Source: Paracoccus halophilus
Lineage (GTDB): Bacteria > Pseudomonadota > Alphaproteobacteria > Rhodobacterales > Rhodobacteraceae
Direction of reading: 5' to 3'
Assembly (NCBI RefSeq): GCF_000763905.1
Contig: NZ_JRKN01000023.1
Location: forward strand, 1 to 52,113
DNA: 52,113 nt
Shown here piece after piece: positions 16,801 to 24,138 of this stretch. The first letter of the stretch is position 1. The number at the start of each line of letters is the position of its first letter. The position numbers were made by a program, and so were the translations under genes. The notes under the pieces are model-generated. The model saw nothing but the letters and a program-made list of their open reading frames with translations. It was not told where the DNA came from and made no database searches.

Positions 16801-19646
16801 ACTACGCGCATCAACAGGAACTGGCGCGCCGCCTCGACTGGTGTGAAACCGCGCGTGACGATCTTCTGGGCCTCGAAAGTGGCGACAAAATCGCCGACCT
16901 CCCCGAGATTCCCGAAGGCGTGGAGGAAATCGACAGGATTTCCGAGAAGATCGAACAGGCTATCCGGGACGACCAGGTTGAACGCATCCAGGAGTATCGC
17001 ACCGAGGCCAACGCCGATGATGCCGACAATCTCCTCGATGAAATCGATGATATCCCGCTCGAGGCCGCCGAGGATCGTATTGCCCAGCTTCGCGACGGCC
17101 GGTCGGCGGCCACCATGGAAGCCGAAATCGACGGTCTCGTCGCGGCGTTCACCCCGGATTTTGTGACGGCAGCCTCCGGCCCGGATTGGCCGCGAACGAC
17201 CGAAGGCTACAAGTTTGCTTTCACCCGCGAAGGCCCACTCAAGACCGAAGAAGACCGCCGTGCACCGGCCGCCGCATTGCTGGAGCTCTTCCACGAGGTC
17301 TGCAAATCCGCCAAGAGCAGCAATGCACCCTCTACCAAACTCAAGGCCCTCTTCGAGGACCTCGGCTTCGAGGACGCACGCGTTTCGAACGTCACCTCGC
17401 TCGGGCGCCCCAAGGCCTGGACCATGCGCCTCAACGGCAAGGTCGTTTCCGACGGCTGGTTCCTGCCGCCCAGTTTCGGATCGAATGCCACATCCTACCG
17501 GCTGCTGCTGATCAGCCCGGACACGCTTCCCGAGGCCATTCAGAAGGCCCTCGATCCCGAGGCCCCGACCATCATCCTCGTGGCTGGCATCATTGACATG
17601 GCGCGGCGCCACGAGTTCGCTGAGCGCCTGCGCGGACAGGCCATCCCGGCCCTTCTCATCGACGAGGCGCTCATCGCTTTCGCCGCCACGCGGCGCGAGA
17701 CCAGGGCCCGCACTATCTTCGAATGCGGCCTGCCCTATGGCCGGGTCGAGCCCTACACGACCGATCCCGGCCAGATCCCCCCGGAGATGTTCTTCGGGCG
17801 TGAAACGGAGATGCGTGACATCCTGTCGAGGACGGCCGACGGCTGCCTTGTCTACGGCGGCCGCCAGCTGGGCAAGTCCGCCCTGCTCAGCCACATTGCC
17901 AGGACCCATCACTCCCTGGAAGACAACCGCATCATCGTCCGCCGGGACGTCAAATCATTGGGCAACTCCGAGAAGACCTCCGCCATCTGGAGCCATCTCA
18001 ACGGCATGTTGTCCGATTACGGCGTCGTCCGGAAGGAGAGCAGGACGGCGGATGATATCTGCAGGGATATCCGCGGCTGGCTCGTCAAGAATCCCGAAGG
18101 GCGTATCATCTGCCTTTTCGACGAGACGGATTACTTCATGGCCTCGGAAACGAAAGCCGATTACCCCGAGCTCGGCCGATTGAAGGAACTCATGGAAGAC
18201 ACCGGGCGCCGCTTCAAGGTCGTCTTCGCCGGCCTCCATAACGTCAAGCGGATGCACCGTCAGCCCAACTCGCCACTTGCGCATCTCGGGCAGCCCATCT
18301 GCATCGGTCCGCTGAACCGGACCCAGGACGACAAGCGCGCCGCCTATGACCTCGTGGTGGAGCCGATGCGGTCGGCCGGGTTCCGCTTCGAAAGCCTGCA
18401 GGCCGTCGAGGATATCCTCGCTTGGGCGAACTACTTCCCCTCCCTCGTCCAGGAATATGCCAAGGGCCTGCTGTCCACGCTGCATGGTGCCGGCAGCGGG
18501 AAGGGATACCGCCTTGCGGAGGACGGGCCTCTCTGGGCTATCCCGACCGACGATCTGTTCAGCCATCGCAACTTCCAGCAGATCGAAGCGCGCGTCCGGG
18601 AGAAGTTCCACCTCACCCTGGACCTCGATCCGCGCTACGCCCTGGTGGCCTACACGCTCGCGCTTTTGAACCTGGAAGGCAACGAGCTCAAGGCACGCAT
18701 GATCGGCTTCACGCCGGAGGAACTCCTCGATCACGCCAGTCCATTCTGGCCGAAGAGCGCCGAGCAGCCGACACAGGCCGCATTCGATGTCCTGCTGGAC
18801 GAGCTCTTCGAACTGGGCGTGATCGGCAAGATCCCGGCGCCGGGCTCGGAGCGGGCGCGCTACTGCCTGCGCTCGCGGCAGGTCGCAGCCATGCTCGGCT
18901 CCTACGATGACATCGTGCGCGCCCTCGAGGACCTGAGCAAGAAGGACCCAGCCGTCTCCTATGACCGAAGCACCTATCGCCGCCCCTGCCAGGCTCCTGG
19001 CCAAGGCCCGAAGAGCAAGACACCGGCTTACTCGCCATTGACCGATCTGCAGATCGGGACCCTCTTCGACGATGCGGATACAAGCTCGCGTATCGTCTGC
19101 GGTCTTCCCATCTTGGGCCTGGACAGGATCGCGCCGGCGCTGAAGCGGATCCACGAGGAAGGTCAGCTCCCCATCGACCGTAAGGACCGCCGGATCGAGT
19201 TCGTCGCGACCGACGATACCAAGGCTTTCACAGCGGCCATCTCGAAGTCGAAGCCTGCAAACGGCCTGCGCGTGGTTTTCCATACGCCCGCCTCCGCTGA
19301 AGAGGCTCGGAGCGTCCTTTCCTGGCTCGAGAAGGGACAGAGCCCGGTTCTCGACGGCCACTTGCGGCCGGTGATCTTACTCGACGCCCGCGACCCGGAA
19401 ATGAGAGGACTTGCCTGGCGACGCCGCGATCAGGCCGTTTTCCTGCGCCCCTGGGCGTCCGAGATGGTCCGGGTGCATCTTCATGCCATTGAGGAGACCC
19501 CGCTCGACACACCTGAAGACCGACGGCGCATTCTCGCCGCGACGGGCGGCATCCCCTCGCGGACTGTGGAGTTGATCGATGCAATTCGGCAATCCGACGA
19601 CCGCGATGGCTTATTCGCGCGCTGGGAAAGGGGTGGATTCCGGTAG
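13809..19646 (+). CDS. large coiled-coil protein with AAA+/STAND-like ATPase domain, 3' end cut by Tn3 insertion
   Basis: ATG at 13809 follows GAGGAGG, 20 bases after the helicase stop. Residues about 1-420 are helical. Residues about 430-575 are an acidic Glu/Asp/Ala/Pro-rich linker, and 575-1100 are charged helices likely forming coiled coils. Residues about 1130-1320 are mixed alpha/beta, ending in MFFGRETEMRDIL, the usual entry to ORC/STAND-type P-loop modules. The Walker A is VYGGRQLGKSALL (about 1347-1359) and Walker B is ICLFDETDYF (about 1435). The product is now 1945 aa: 1940 native residues plus five (RGGFR) read from the transposon inverted repeat. Intact length would be 2021 aa, with the last 81 residues at 23426-23671. 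The ATPase core is untouched, so residual function is possible. Confidence 0.8.
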   Translation: MPKEMPSDPSLLTLGTSCFAEDRLRAIFASYDPEEGLPNDMPSFPILELVPDAPSFLAKAGHFSARDMKFIVSHANLDADPKNPLAVYTELMQRAEKDPATFPALEMSVAKNRLQSKPGHAQLKLDAEKLSRFVAKFPTDKLRLRTNQSLMDRLGEFVEPGPVATDLWVGAFFEYSVHCLSNPPHEEYINFVEILFFGKGSEKDLADELFAIRDRADWANVEIVIMKSLDYLLEKGASNQLDPSRLSILLKTILAAYEVAPSAGFLRMIGRITQKTADLMDIPPAADPRCFTEALDTLGLEVSSETIDDAAFACLDDPRLRGLAFKLRHYQEEALEMRERQGLVEAQIAEATANKHYGALRALAEEAEIISEGLEAGEQLKKQMQALMELALLGEIESFETEIASFPYPESKDEELAIVQGGVRKASRPSAETPEGPVREAEETAADAATASVDETSPLPGADEEIATSPAEEPAESDNLAGEPKPDMDTKAETLPADLASLEAESPSEDVEDREIAEPGDDTLAEDDPEPMADAKPATEETQTDAAEVEPKSASTPDAADADREPTAPAIDPACLKDLIAKDLLGIAANAAAALETNGSRWLISHTALKVAAASRFPHRNYGQEAHSFLNMATRALQPHNDISAVLTLGALLRPAIVVSNQTLRASLVDLARGPLGAHLMRVAEAVSQLDYDFPPSPDKLAEISGTRLVPQKKRILERLLAWRDITAGKKSRWPFANQFMHHVVSDAGLIGHAIRDIQAGSKHAASRAQRAIDELGDTSMIQDRSIEYAADVGKPTAGIHPKGLEYLDKQFDEARALLGAWISADEQEGSNDQRNNEKLRKTIGNLRTRLGSARDMLDGISGADDLDAAAAGWLRDQVDLALEALSGRDTGKFTTLQDALGAEHDLLPAQLHSRLEDPKTRLDTWRHILEDSQVQEPEAAFAAALASGAFETAQRLNSRYDIGDTTELKSRAREFAHHWLAQIETRDRRLKTLAKVDYAHQQELARRLDWCETARDDLLGLESGDKIADLPEIPEGVEEIDRISEKIEQAIRDDQVERIQEYRTEANADDADNLLDEIDDIPLEAAEDRIAQLRDGRSAATMEAEIDGLVAAFTPDFVTAASGPDWPRTTEGYKFAFTREGPLKTEEDRRAPAAALLELFHEVCKSAKSSNAPSTKLKALFEDLGFEDARVSNVTSLGRPKAWTMRLNGKVVSDGWFLPPSFGSNATSYRLLLISPDTLPEAIQKALDPEAPTIILVAGIIDMARRHEFAERLRGQAIPALLIDEALIAFAATRRETRARTIFECGLPYGRVEPYTTDPGQIPPEMFFGRETEMRDILSRTADGCLVYGGRQLGKSALLSHIARTHHSLEDNRIIVRRDVKSLGNSEKTSAIWSHLNGMLSDYGVVRKESRTADDICRDIRGWLVKNPEGRIICLFDETDYFMASETKADYPELGRLKELMEDTGRRFKVVFAGLHNVKRMHRQPNSPLAHLGQPICIGPLNRTQDDKRAAYDLVVEPMRSAGFRFESLQAVEDILAWANYFPSLVQEYAKGLLSTLHGAGSGKGYRLAEDGPLWAIPTDDLFSHRNFQQIEARVREKFHLTLDLDPRYALVAYTLALLNLEGNELKARMIGFTPEELLDHASPFWPKSAEQPTQAAFDVLLDELFELGVIGKIPAPGSERARYCLRSRQVAAMLGSYDDIVRALEDLSKKDPAVSYDRSTYRRPCQAPGQGPKSKTPAYSPLTDLQIGTLFDDADTSSRIVCGLPILGLDRIAPALKRIHEEGQLPIDRKDRRIEFVATDDTKAFTAAISKSKPANGLRVVFHTPASAEEARSVLSWLEKGQSPVLDGHLRPVILLDARDPEMRGLAWRRRDQAVFLRPWASEMVRVHLHAIEETPLDTPEDRRRILAATGGIPSRTVELIDAIRQSDDRDGLFARWERGGFR
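19625..19629. repeat. target site duplication GGAAA (left copy)
   Basis: GGAAA directly precedes the left inverted repeat, and the identical GGAAA at 23422-23426 directly follows the right one. Five-base duplications are the rule for Tn3-family transposition, so this marks a single, fairly recent insertion. Confidence 0.92.
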
Positions 19647-19668
19647 GGGGCAGGATCGTATCACAAGG
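19630..19668 (+). repeat. Tn3 left terminal inverted repeat, 39 bp
   Basis: Perfect match to the reverse complement of 23383-23421. It supplies the last codons and the TAG stop of the truncated ATPase gene, and overlaps the last eight bases of the resolvase gene. Confidence 0.92.
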
Positions 19669-20269
19669 AACTCTGTCGCTGCCGCTTCATAATATCGAGC
19701 ACAGTATTTTTGCTGATCCCAAGGTCGCGGGCGATCCATCGGTATGATCGACCGTCTTCCACGGCTTGAATGACCTTTGGCGCGAGCTTGTCGGATTTTG
19801 GGCGTTGTCCTGGCTGGCGACCGAGCTTCTTTCCTCGCGCCCTTGCGGCGGCGAGCCCGGATTTCACCCTTTCGCTGAGCAGATCGCGTTCAAACTGAGC
19901 AATCCCGGCCAGCATGGTGGCCATCATTCGACCATGTGGCGTCTCTACTTCGAAGGTCATGCCGCTCATGGCTACAACGGAGACTTTCCAGCCGGCGAGC
20001 CTGTTCAGGGTATCCAGCAGGTCCTGAGTGGACCGCCCCCACCGAGAAAGTTCGCTGACCAGGATGGCGTCGATTTGTCGTGCCTGCGCCAGGTCGAGTA
20101 CCCGGTTGCGCGCAACGCGATTGTCGGACGCGCCAGAGGCTTTTTCCTTGAACACTCCCACCACGTCATACCCGCCGCGCTCGGCGAACGCGGTGAGCTC
20201 CGTGACCTGCCGCTCGCAGGACTGGTCGGACGTGGAAACCCGGGCATAGATAGCGGCGCGCTGTCCCAT
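19661..20269 (-). CDS. tnpR: Tn3 resolvase, serine recombinase, 202 aa
   Basis: Serine recombinase that resolves cointegrates at res. The catalytic serine is Ser12 in IYARVSTSDQS. The core also shows LVSELSRWGRSTQDLL and the long E helix region (MMATMLAGIAQFERDLLSER). The C-terminal 50 residues are a helix-turn-helix DNA-binding domain (SYRWIARDLGISKNTVLDIM). The start at 20269 has AGGGGG upstream. It is transcribed away from the transposase; the shared upstream region should be both res and the control region for the two genes. Confidence 0.92.
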   Translation of the reverse strand: MGQRAAIYARVSTSDQSCERQVTELTAFAERGGYDVVGVFKEKASGASDNRVARNRVLDLAQARQIDAILVSELSRWGRSTQDLLDTLNRLAGWKVSVVAMSGMTFEVETPHGRMMATMLAGIAQFERDLLSERVKSGLAAARARGKKLGRQPGQRPKSDKLAPKVIQAVEDGRSYRWIARDLGISKNTVLDIMKRQRQSSL

Positions 20270-20363
20270 TTGAACCCCCTTTGAATCGGGCCTTGCAAGT
20301 CGTTGGTTTTGCTGGTGCGGGAATTGTCCTGAACAGACTAATGACTAACAAGGACAAACTCGT
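20270..20363. promoter_or_regulatory. divergent promoter and probable res site of the Tn3 element
   Basis: This is the only gap between resolvase and transposase genes. It contains the inverted repeat TTGTCC (20324-20329) and GGACAA (20352-20357), spanning 34 bases, the size of a resolvase-binding subsite. The right arm overlaps the ribosome binding site of tnpA, so resolvase binding there would also repress the transposase. Confidence 0.5.
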
Positions 20364-23267
20364 ATGCCAAGACGCTCTATCCTGACCGCGCGCCAGCGCG
20401 CGGCGCTGTTCGATCTGCCGACAGACGAAGCCACCATCCTCTACCACTACACACTGGCGGACGATGACCTCGAATTCATTCGAACCCGTCGCCATGCACG
20501 CAATCGCCTCGGCTTCGCCCTTCAGCTTTGTGCTTTCCGATATCCTGGCCGACTGTTGGCGTCGGGTGAGGTCATTCCAGAGGCCATCAGCAGCTTCATC
20601 GCAGCACAGCTTGGCGAAGAGATGGATGAGCTTTGCCGATACGCCGAGACCGACGTAACGCGGCGCAGGCATTTGGTCGACTTGCGCCAGCTCTATGGCT
20701 TCAAGATGTTCTCCGGGCATCGCGCGCGGGAACTGAAGGCCTGGCTGGCAGGCGAGGCGGAGGTGGCAACCTCCAACCATGATCTGGCCCGCCGGTTTGT
20801 CGAAGAGTGTCGCCGGACCCAGACGATCTTGCCGGGTGTGTCCGTGATCGAGCGCCTCTGCGCGGATGCACTCGTGGCGGCGGAACGCCGGATCGAAAGC
20901 GCCATCGTGAACCGGCTGGATGAGGATAGAAAGGCCCGCCTGGACACCCTGCTCACGGAGATGGTCGATGGCACGGTCAGCCGGTTCGTCTGGCTGCGCC
21001 AATTCGAGGTTGGTCAGAACTCGGCCGATGTTGGCCGCCTCCTCGATCGGCTGGAGGTTCTGCGGGATCTGAACATCTCGCTAGATATCCTCGCGGGCAT
21101 TCCACCCCATCGGGTGACCGGCCTGCGGCGTCAGGGCGAACGCTACTTTGCCGATGGTCTGCGTGACATCAGCAGCGACCGCCGCCTGGCCATTCTCGCG
21201 GTTTGCGCCGTCGAGTGGTGTGCCGCGATTTCCGACGCGGTGGTCGAGACCCATGACCGGATCGTCGGCAAGACCTGGCAGGGCGCGAAGAGGCTGTGCG
21301 ACGCCAAAATCGCCGACGCAAAGGCGGCGGTGCAGGACACCCTGCGCGCCTTCAAATCTCTCGGGTCGGCCCTGCTGGACGCCAGAAGCGATGGGTCTTC
21401 CTTGGATCAGGCGACAGAGCTGGCTTGCGGGTGGGGTCGGCTCGAAGGGCTGGTCGCCACCGCCGCCGAGTTGACGCACACGATGGCCGCAGACCCATTG
21501 ACCCATGTTGGCCAAGGTTATCTTCGGTTCCGGCGCTATGCCCCGCGCATGCTGCGCGTTCTCGATATCGAGGCGGCGGGTATCGCAGCTCCCTTGCTGC
21601 AGGCGACCGCGCTGATCGCAGACGATGAAAAGCCCGAAACCCGCCCAGTTGGCTTTCTGCGGCGCGGCTCGAAATGGCACCGCCATCTGAACGCTGCCGC
21701 CGGTGACGGCCATCGGCTCTGGGAGGTTGCGGTGCTGTTTCATTTGCGGGAGGCGTTCCGGTCGGGTGACATCTGGCTCCTCCATTCCCGGCGCTACGCT
21801 GATCTGAAGCAGGCCCTGGTTCCTGCGGAGGCGGTAGAGGGCGCGCCAAGGCTGACGGTGCCGCTCGACCCGGAAACCTGGCTTGCCGATCGCAAGGCGC
21901 GCATGACCGACGGGCTGGCGCGACTGGCCAAGGCGGCTCGCGCAGGGGCGATCCCGGGCGGGTCGATCGAGAATGGCGTCTTGAAAACTGACCGCCTGAG
22001 TGCGGCGGTGCCGCAAGAGGCGGACGAGCTGGTGCTCGATCTCTACGACCGGTTGCCGACCATACGGATCACCGAACTGCTGCAGGAGGTCGATGCAGAT
22101 ATTGGCTTCACGGAAGCCTTCACACATCTGCAGACCGGCGCGCCCTGCAAAGACCAGATCGGGATGCTGACCGTGCTGTTGGCTGAAGGTTTGAATCTTG
22201 GGCTCAGCAAGATGGCCGAAGCGACCAGCACACATGACTACTTCCAACTCTCCCGCTTGTCGCGATGGCATATGGAGAGCGATGCCATCAACCAGGCCCT
22301 CGCCTTGGTAATTGAGGCACAGGCCCGGCTGCCCATGGCCCAATTCTGGGGCGGGGGCGTCACCGCGTCCAGTGACGGGCAATTCTTCCCCGCCGCCCGG
22401 CAGGGCGAAGCCATGAACCTCATCAACGCGAAATACGGCTCCGAGCCAGGCCTCAAGGCCTATACCCATGTCTCCGACCAGTTCGGCCCCTTTGCCACCC
22501 AGAACATTCCGGCCACCGTGAGCGAGGCGCCCTACATTCTGGACGGGCTGCTGATGAACGAGGCCGGACAAAAGATCTCGGAGCAGTATGCCGACACCGG
22601 TGGCTTTACAGACCAGGTCTTTGCCGTGACCGCGCTGCTGTCCTACCGGTTCATTCCGCGCATCCGGGATCTGCCGTCAACGCGGCTCTATCTCTTCGAT
22701 CCCGCCACCGCGCCGAACGAGTTGCGCGGCTTGATCGGCAGCAAGATCCGCGAAGGCGTCATCGTCCAGAACTGGCCTGGCGTCCTGCGTGCCGTGGCCA
22801 CCATGGCGACGGGCGTCCTGCCGCCCAGTCAGTTGCTCAAAAAGTTCGCCGCCTATCCGCGCCAGCACGAGCTGGCCGTGGCGCTCCGCGAAATCGGCCG
22901 CATCGAACGCACCCTCTTCATCATCGAGTGGCTACTCGACGCCGACATGCAGCGCCGGGCCCAGATCGGCTTGAACAAGGGCGAGGCCCATCACGCCCTG
23001 AAAAACGCCCTGCGCATCGGGCGACAGGGCGAAATCCGTGATCGCACCGCCGAGGGGCAGCACTACCGCATGGCCGGCCTCAACCTGCTCGCTGCCATCA
23101 TCATCTACTGGAACACCAAGCATCTCGGTCAGGCCGTCGCCGCGCGTCAGCGGGCCGGGTTGAATTGTGCGCCCAATTTACTGGCGCATATCTCGCCGCT
23201 CGGCTGGGCACACATCCTGCTCACTGGCGAATACCGGTGGCGGCGGCAAACCGGGGCCAGCTTGTGA
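20364..23267 (+). CDS. tnpA: Tn3-family transposase, 967 aa
   Basis: Full-length Tn3 transposase. The N-terminal part (MPRRSILTARQRAALFDLP, then YYTLADDDLEFI-like text) is the DUF4158 segment. The C-terminal half is the DDE domain: SSDGQFFPAA holds the first Asp, APYILDGLLMNE the second, and GLNKGEAHHALKNAL the last Glu. The characteristic tail (GEIRDRTAEGQHYRMAGLNLLAAIIIYWNT) is also present in part as QGEIRDRTAEGQHYRM. The start has AAGGA ten bases upstream. No frameshift is seen. It binds the 39-bp ends and carries out replicative transposition. Confidence 0.93.
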   Translation: MPRRSILTARQRAALFDLPTDEATILYHYTLADDDLEFIRTRRHARNRLGFALQLCAFRYPGRLLASGEVIPEAISSFIAAQLGEEMDELCRYAETDVTRRRHLVDLRQLYGFKMFSGHRARELKAWLAGEAEVATSNHDLARRFVEECRRTQTILPGVSVIERLCADALVAAERRIESAIVNRLDEDRKARLDTLLTEMVDGTVSRFVWLRQFEVGQNSADVGRLLDRLEVLRDLNISLDILAGIPPHRVTGLRRQGERYFADGLRDISSDRRLAILAVCAVEWCAAISDAVVETHDRIVGKTWQGAKRLCDAKIADAKAAVQDTLRAFKSLGSALLDARSDGSSLDQATELACGWGRLEGLVATAAELTHTMAADPLTHVGQGYLRFRRYAPRMLRVLDIEAAGIAAPLLQATALIADDEKPETRPVGFLRRGSKWHRHLNAAAGDGHRLWEVAVLFHLREAFRSGDIWLLHSRRYADLKQALVPAEAVEGAPRLTVPLDPETWLADRKARMTDGLARLAKAARAGAIPGGSIENGVLKTDRLSAAVPQEADELVLDLYDRLPTIRITELLQEVDADIGFTEAFTHLQTGAPCKDQIGMLTVLLAEGLNLGLSKMAEATSTHDYFQLSRLSRWHMESDAINQALALVIEAQARLPMAQFWGGGVTASSDGQFFPAARQGEAMNLINAKYGSEPGLKAYTHVSDQFGPFATQNIPATVSEAPYILDGLLMNEAGQKISEQYADTGGFTDQVFAVTALLSYRFIPRIRDLPSTRLYLFDPATAPNELRGLIGSKIREGVIVQNWPGVLRAVATMATGVLPPSQLLKKFAAYPRQHELAVALREIGRIERTLFIIEWLLDADMQRRAQIGLNKGEAHHALKNALRIGRQGEIRDRTAEGQHYRMAGLNLLAAIIIYWNTKHLGQAVAARQRAGLNCAPNLLAHISPLGWAHILLTGEYRWRRQTGASL

Positions 23268-23382
23268 AGTAATCAGCCCTATTTCTTGCCACCGTCACGG
23301 CTCCCAAACGGACGCACCGCGATCATCGCCACCACAAAGGCGGCACAGAGTTCAAAATGGAGGAAAGAAGGGGGTGTCAGGG

Positions 23383-23421
23383 CCTTGTGATACGATCCTG
23401 CCCCCTACCGGAATCCACCCC
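23383..23421 (-). repeat. Tn3 right terminal inverted repeat, 39 bp
   Basis: Perfect inverted copy of 19630-19668. About 115 non-coding bases separate it from the transposase stop. Confidence 0.92.
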
Positions 23422-23426
23422 GGAAA
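23422..23426. repeat. target site duplication GGAAA (right copy)
   Basis: Identical to 19625-19629 and directly adjoining the right inverted repeat. Confidence 0.92.
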
Positions 23427-23671
23427 GCTCTATCGACCCGCGGAGCGACATTTCGTCGGACGACCTGGCAGATGTCATTGCCGCGATCGAAGACGCGCAG
23501 GAGGAGGACTACGAGGCACTCGACGAGATCCTGCAAGGGGAGTTCGGAAAAGATCTCGTCACACTGGCACCGGACCTTGTCGCAACCGCGCTTCTGTCTC
23601 TCTGGTCACCCGAGCAACGCATCATACGGAAGTCGGCGCTCGGCCTTCTCGTGGAGGGCACAGGCACTTGA
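23426..23671 (+). pseudogene. 3' fragment of the ATPase gene, separated by the Tn3 insertion
   Basis: These bases encode the last 81 residues of the large ATPase (SSIDPRSDISSDDLADVIAA at the start, a strongly acidic middle, ending LVEGTGT). If the transposon and one GGAAA copy are removed, codon GAA at 19626-19628 is followed by A (19629) plus GC (23427-23428), and the frame continues to TGA at 23669-23671. An open frame can start at 23357 inside the transposon, but its first 23 codons are transposon end sequence, so it is not a separate gene. The lost tail is a small helical acidic domain of unknown role. Confidence 0.85.
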
Positions 23672-23789
23672 AAGCCCGCGCAGCGGCGCCGCCGATGGTG
23701 TCGCTGCACGGCTCTGCTGATGTGATCGCCCCCCCCACGGCATCGATGTGCCAAGCTTGGTCTGCGATGATCCACAAAGGAGGACGGTC

Positions 23790-23963
23790 ATGTTTGAGAT
23801 TACCACGGTTGGGCTCGACCTGGTGAAGAATGTGTTTCGAGATCATCGGGATGACGGATCGGGTCGAGCGCTGTTGCGCAAGAAGCTGAGGCGGAACCAG
23901 ATGCTGACCTTCTTCGGCGACCTGCCGCCCTGCATTTTTGCCGTCGGCTGGGGGCGATCATAA
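23790..23963 (+). pseudogene. IS110-family transposase, N-terminal fragment
   Basis: MFEITTVGLDLVKNVFRDH followed by LRKKLRRNQMLTFFGDLPP matches the start of IS110-family (DEDD) transposases, including the first Asp of the catalytic tetrad (GLDL). The frame departs from the family after FFGDLPPCIFAV and stops at 23963, so about 280 residues are missing. GGAGG lies seven bases before the ATG. The upstream bases 23700-23789 look like the left end of the element and are partly repeated, inverted, near 29422-29478. Confidence 0.75.
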
Positions 23964-24138
23964 CATCAGAGCCCACGCTACCTCGAAGGACCGGTCTGGG
24001 GAAGCTCCGCTGCAGTGACTGCGTAAAGTACCGAGGTCCGCACTGGGCCGGTACAGCGACGTGCCGGCATCGCGGCGGCTGGAGGGTTGCTTAGATAAGG
24101 GCGCGGCGCGATGCCGGTCCATCTCATCGAAGACCAAG

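Larger units (their letters stand above)
19630..23421. mobile_element. complete Tn3-family transposon (3792 bp), inserted in the ATPase gene
   Basis: The ends are perfect 39-bp inverted repeats (19630-19668 and 23383-23421). Each begins GGGGTGGATTCCGG and ends ATCACAAGG, with the outer GGGG typical of Tn3-family ends. Inside are a leftward serine resolvase gene, a short res-like region, and a rightward Tn3 transposase gene. There are no cargo genes. It is flanked by the 5-bp duplication GGAAA. All parts look intact, so the element may still be active. Confidence 0.92.

Noticed and set aside
17955..19361. Minus-strand open frame (468 codons) opposite the ATPase gene
   Set aside because: Shadow of the plus-strand ATPase, without motifs.
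23357..23425. Apparent start of a 104-aa protein inside the Tn3 right end
   Set aside because: The first 23 codons are transposon terminal sequence; the rest is the displaced tail of the ATPase gene.
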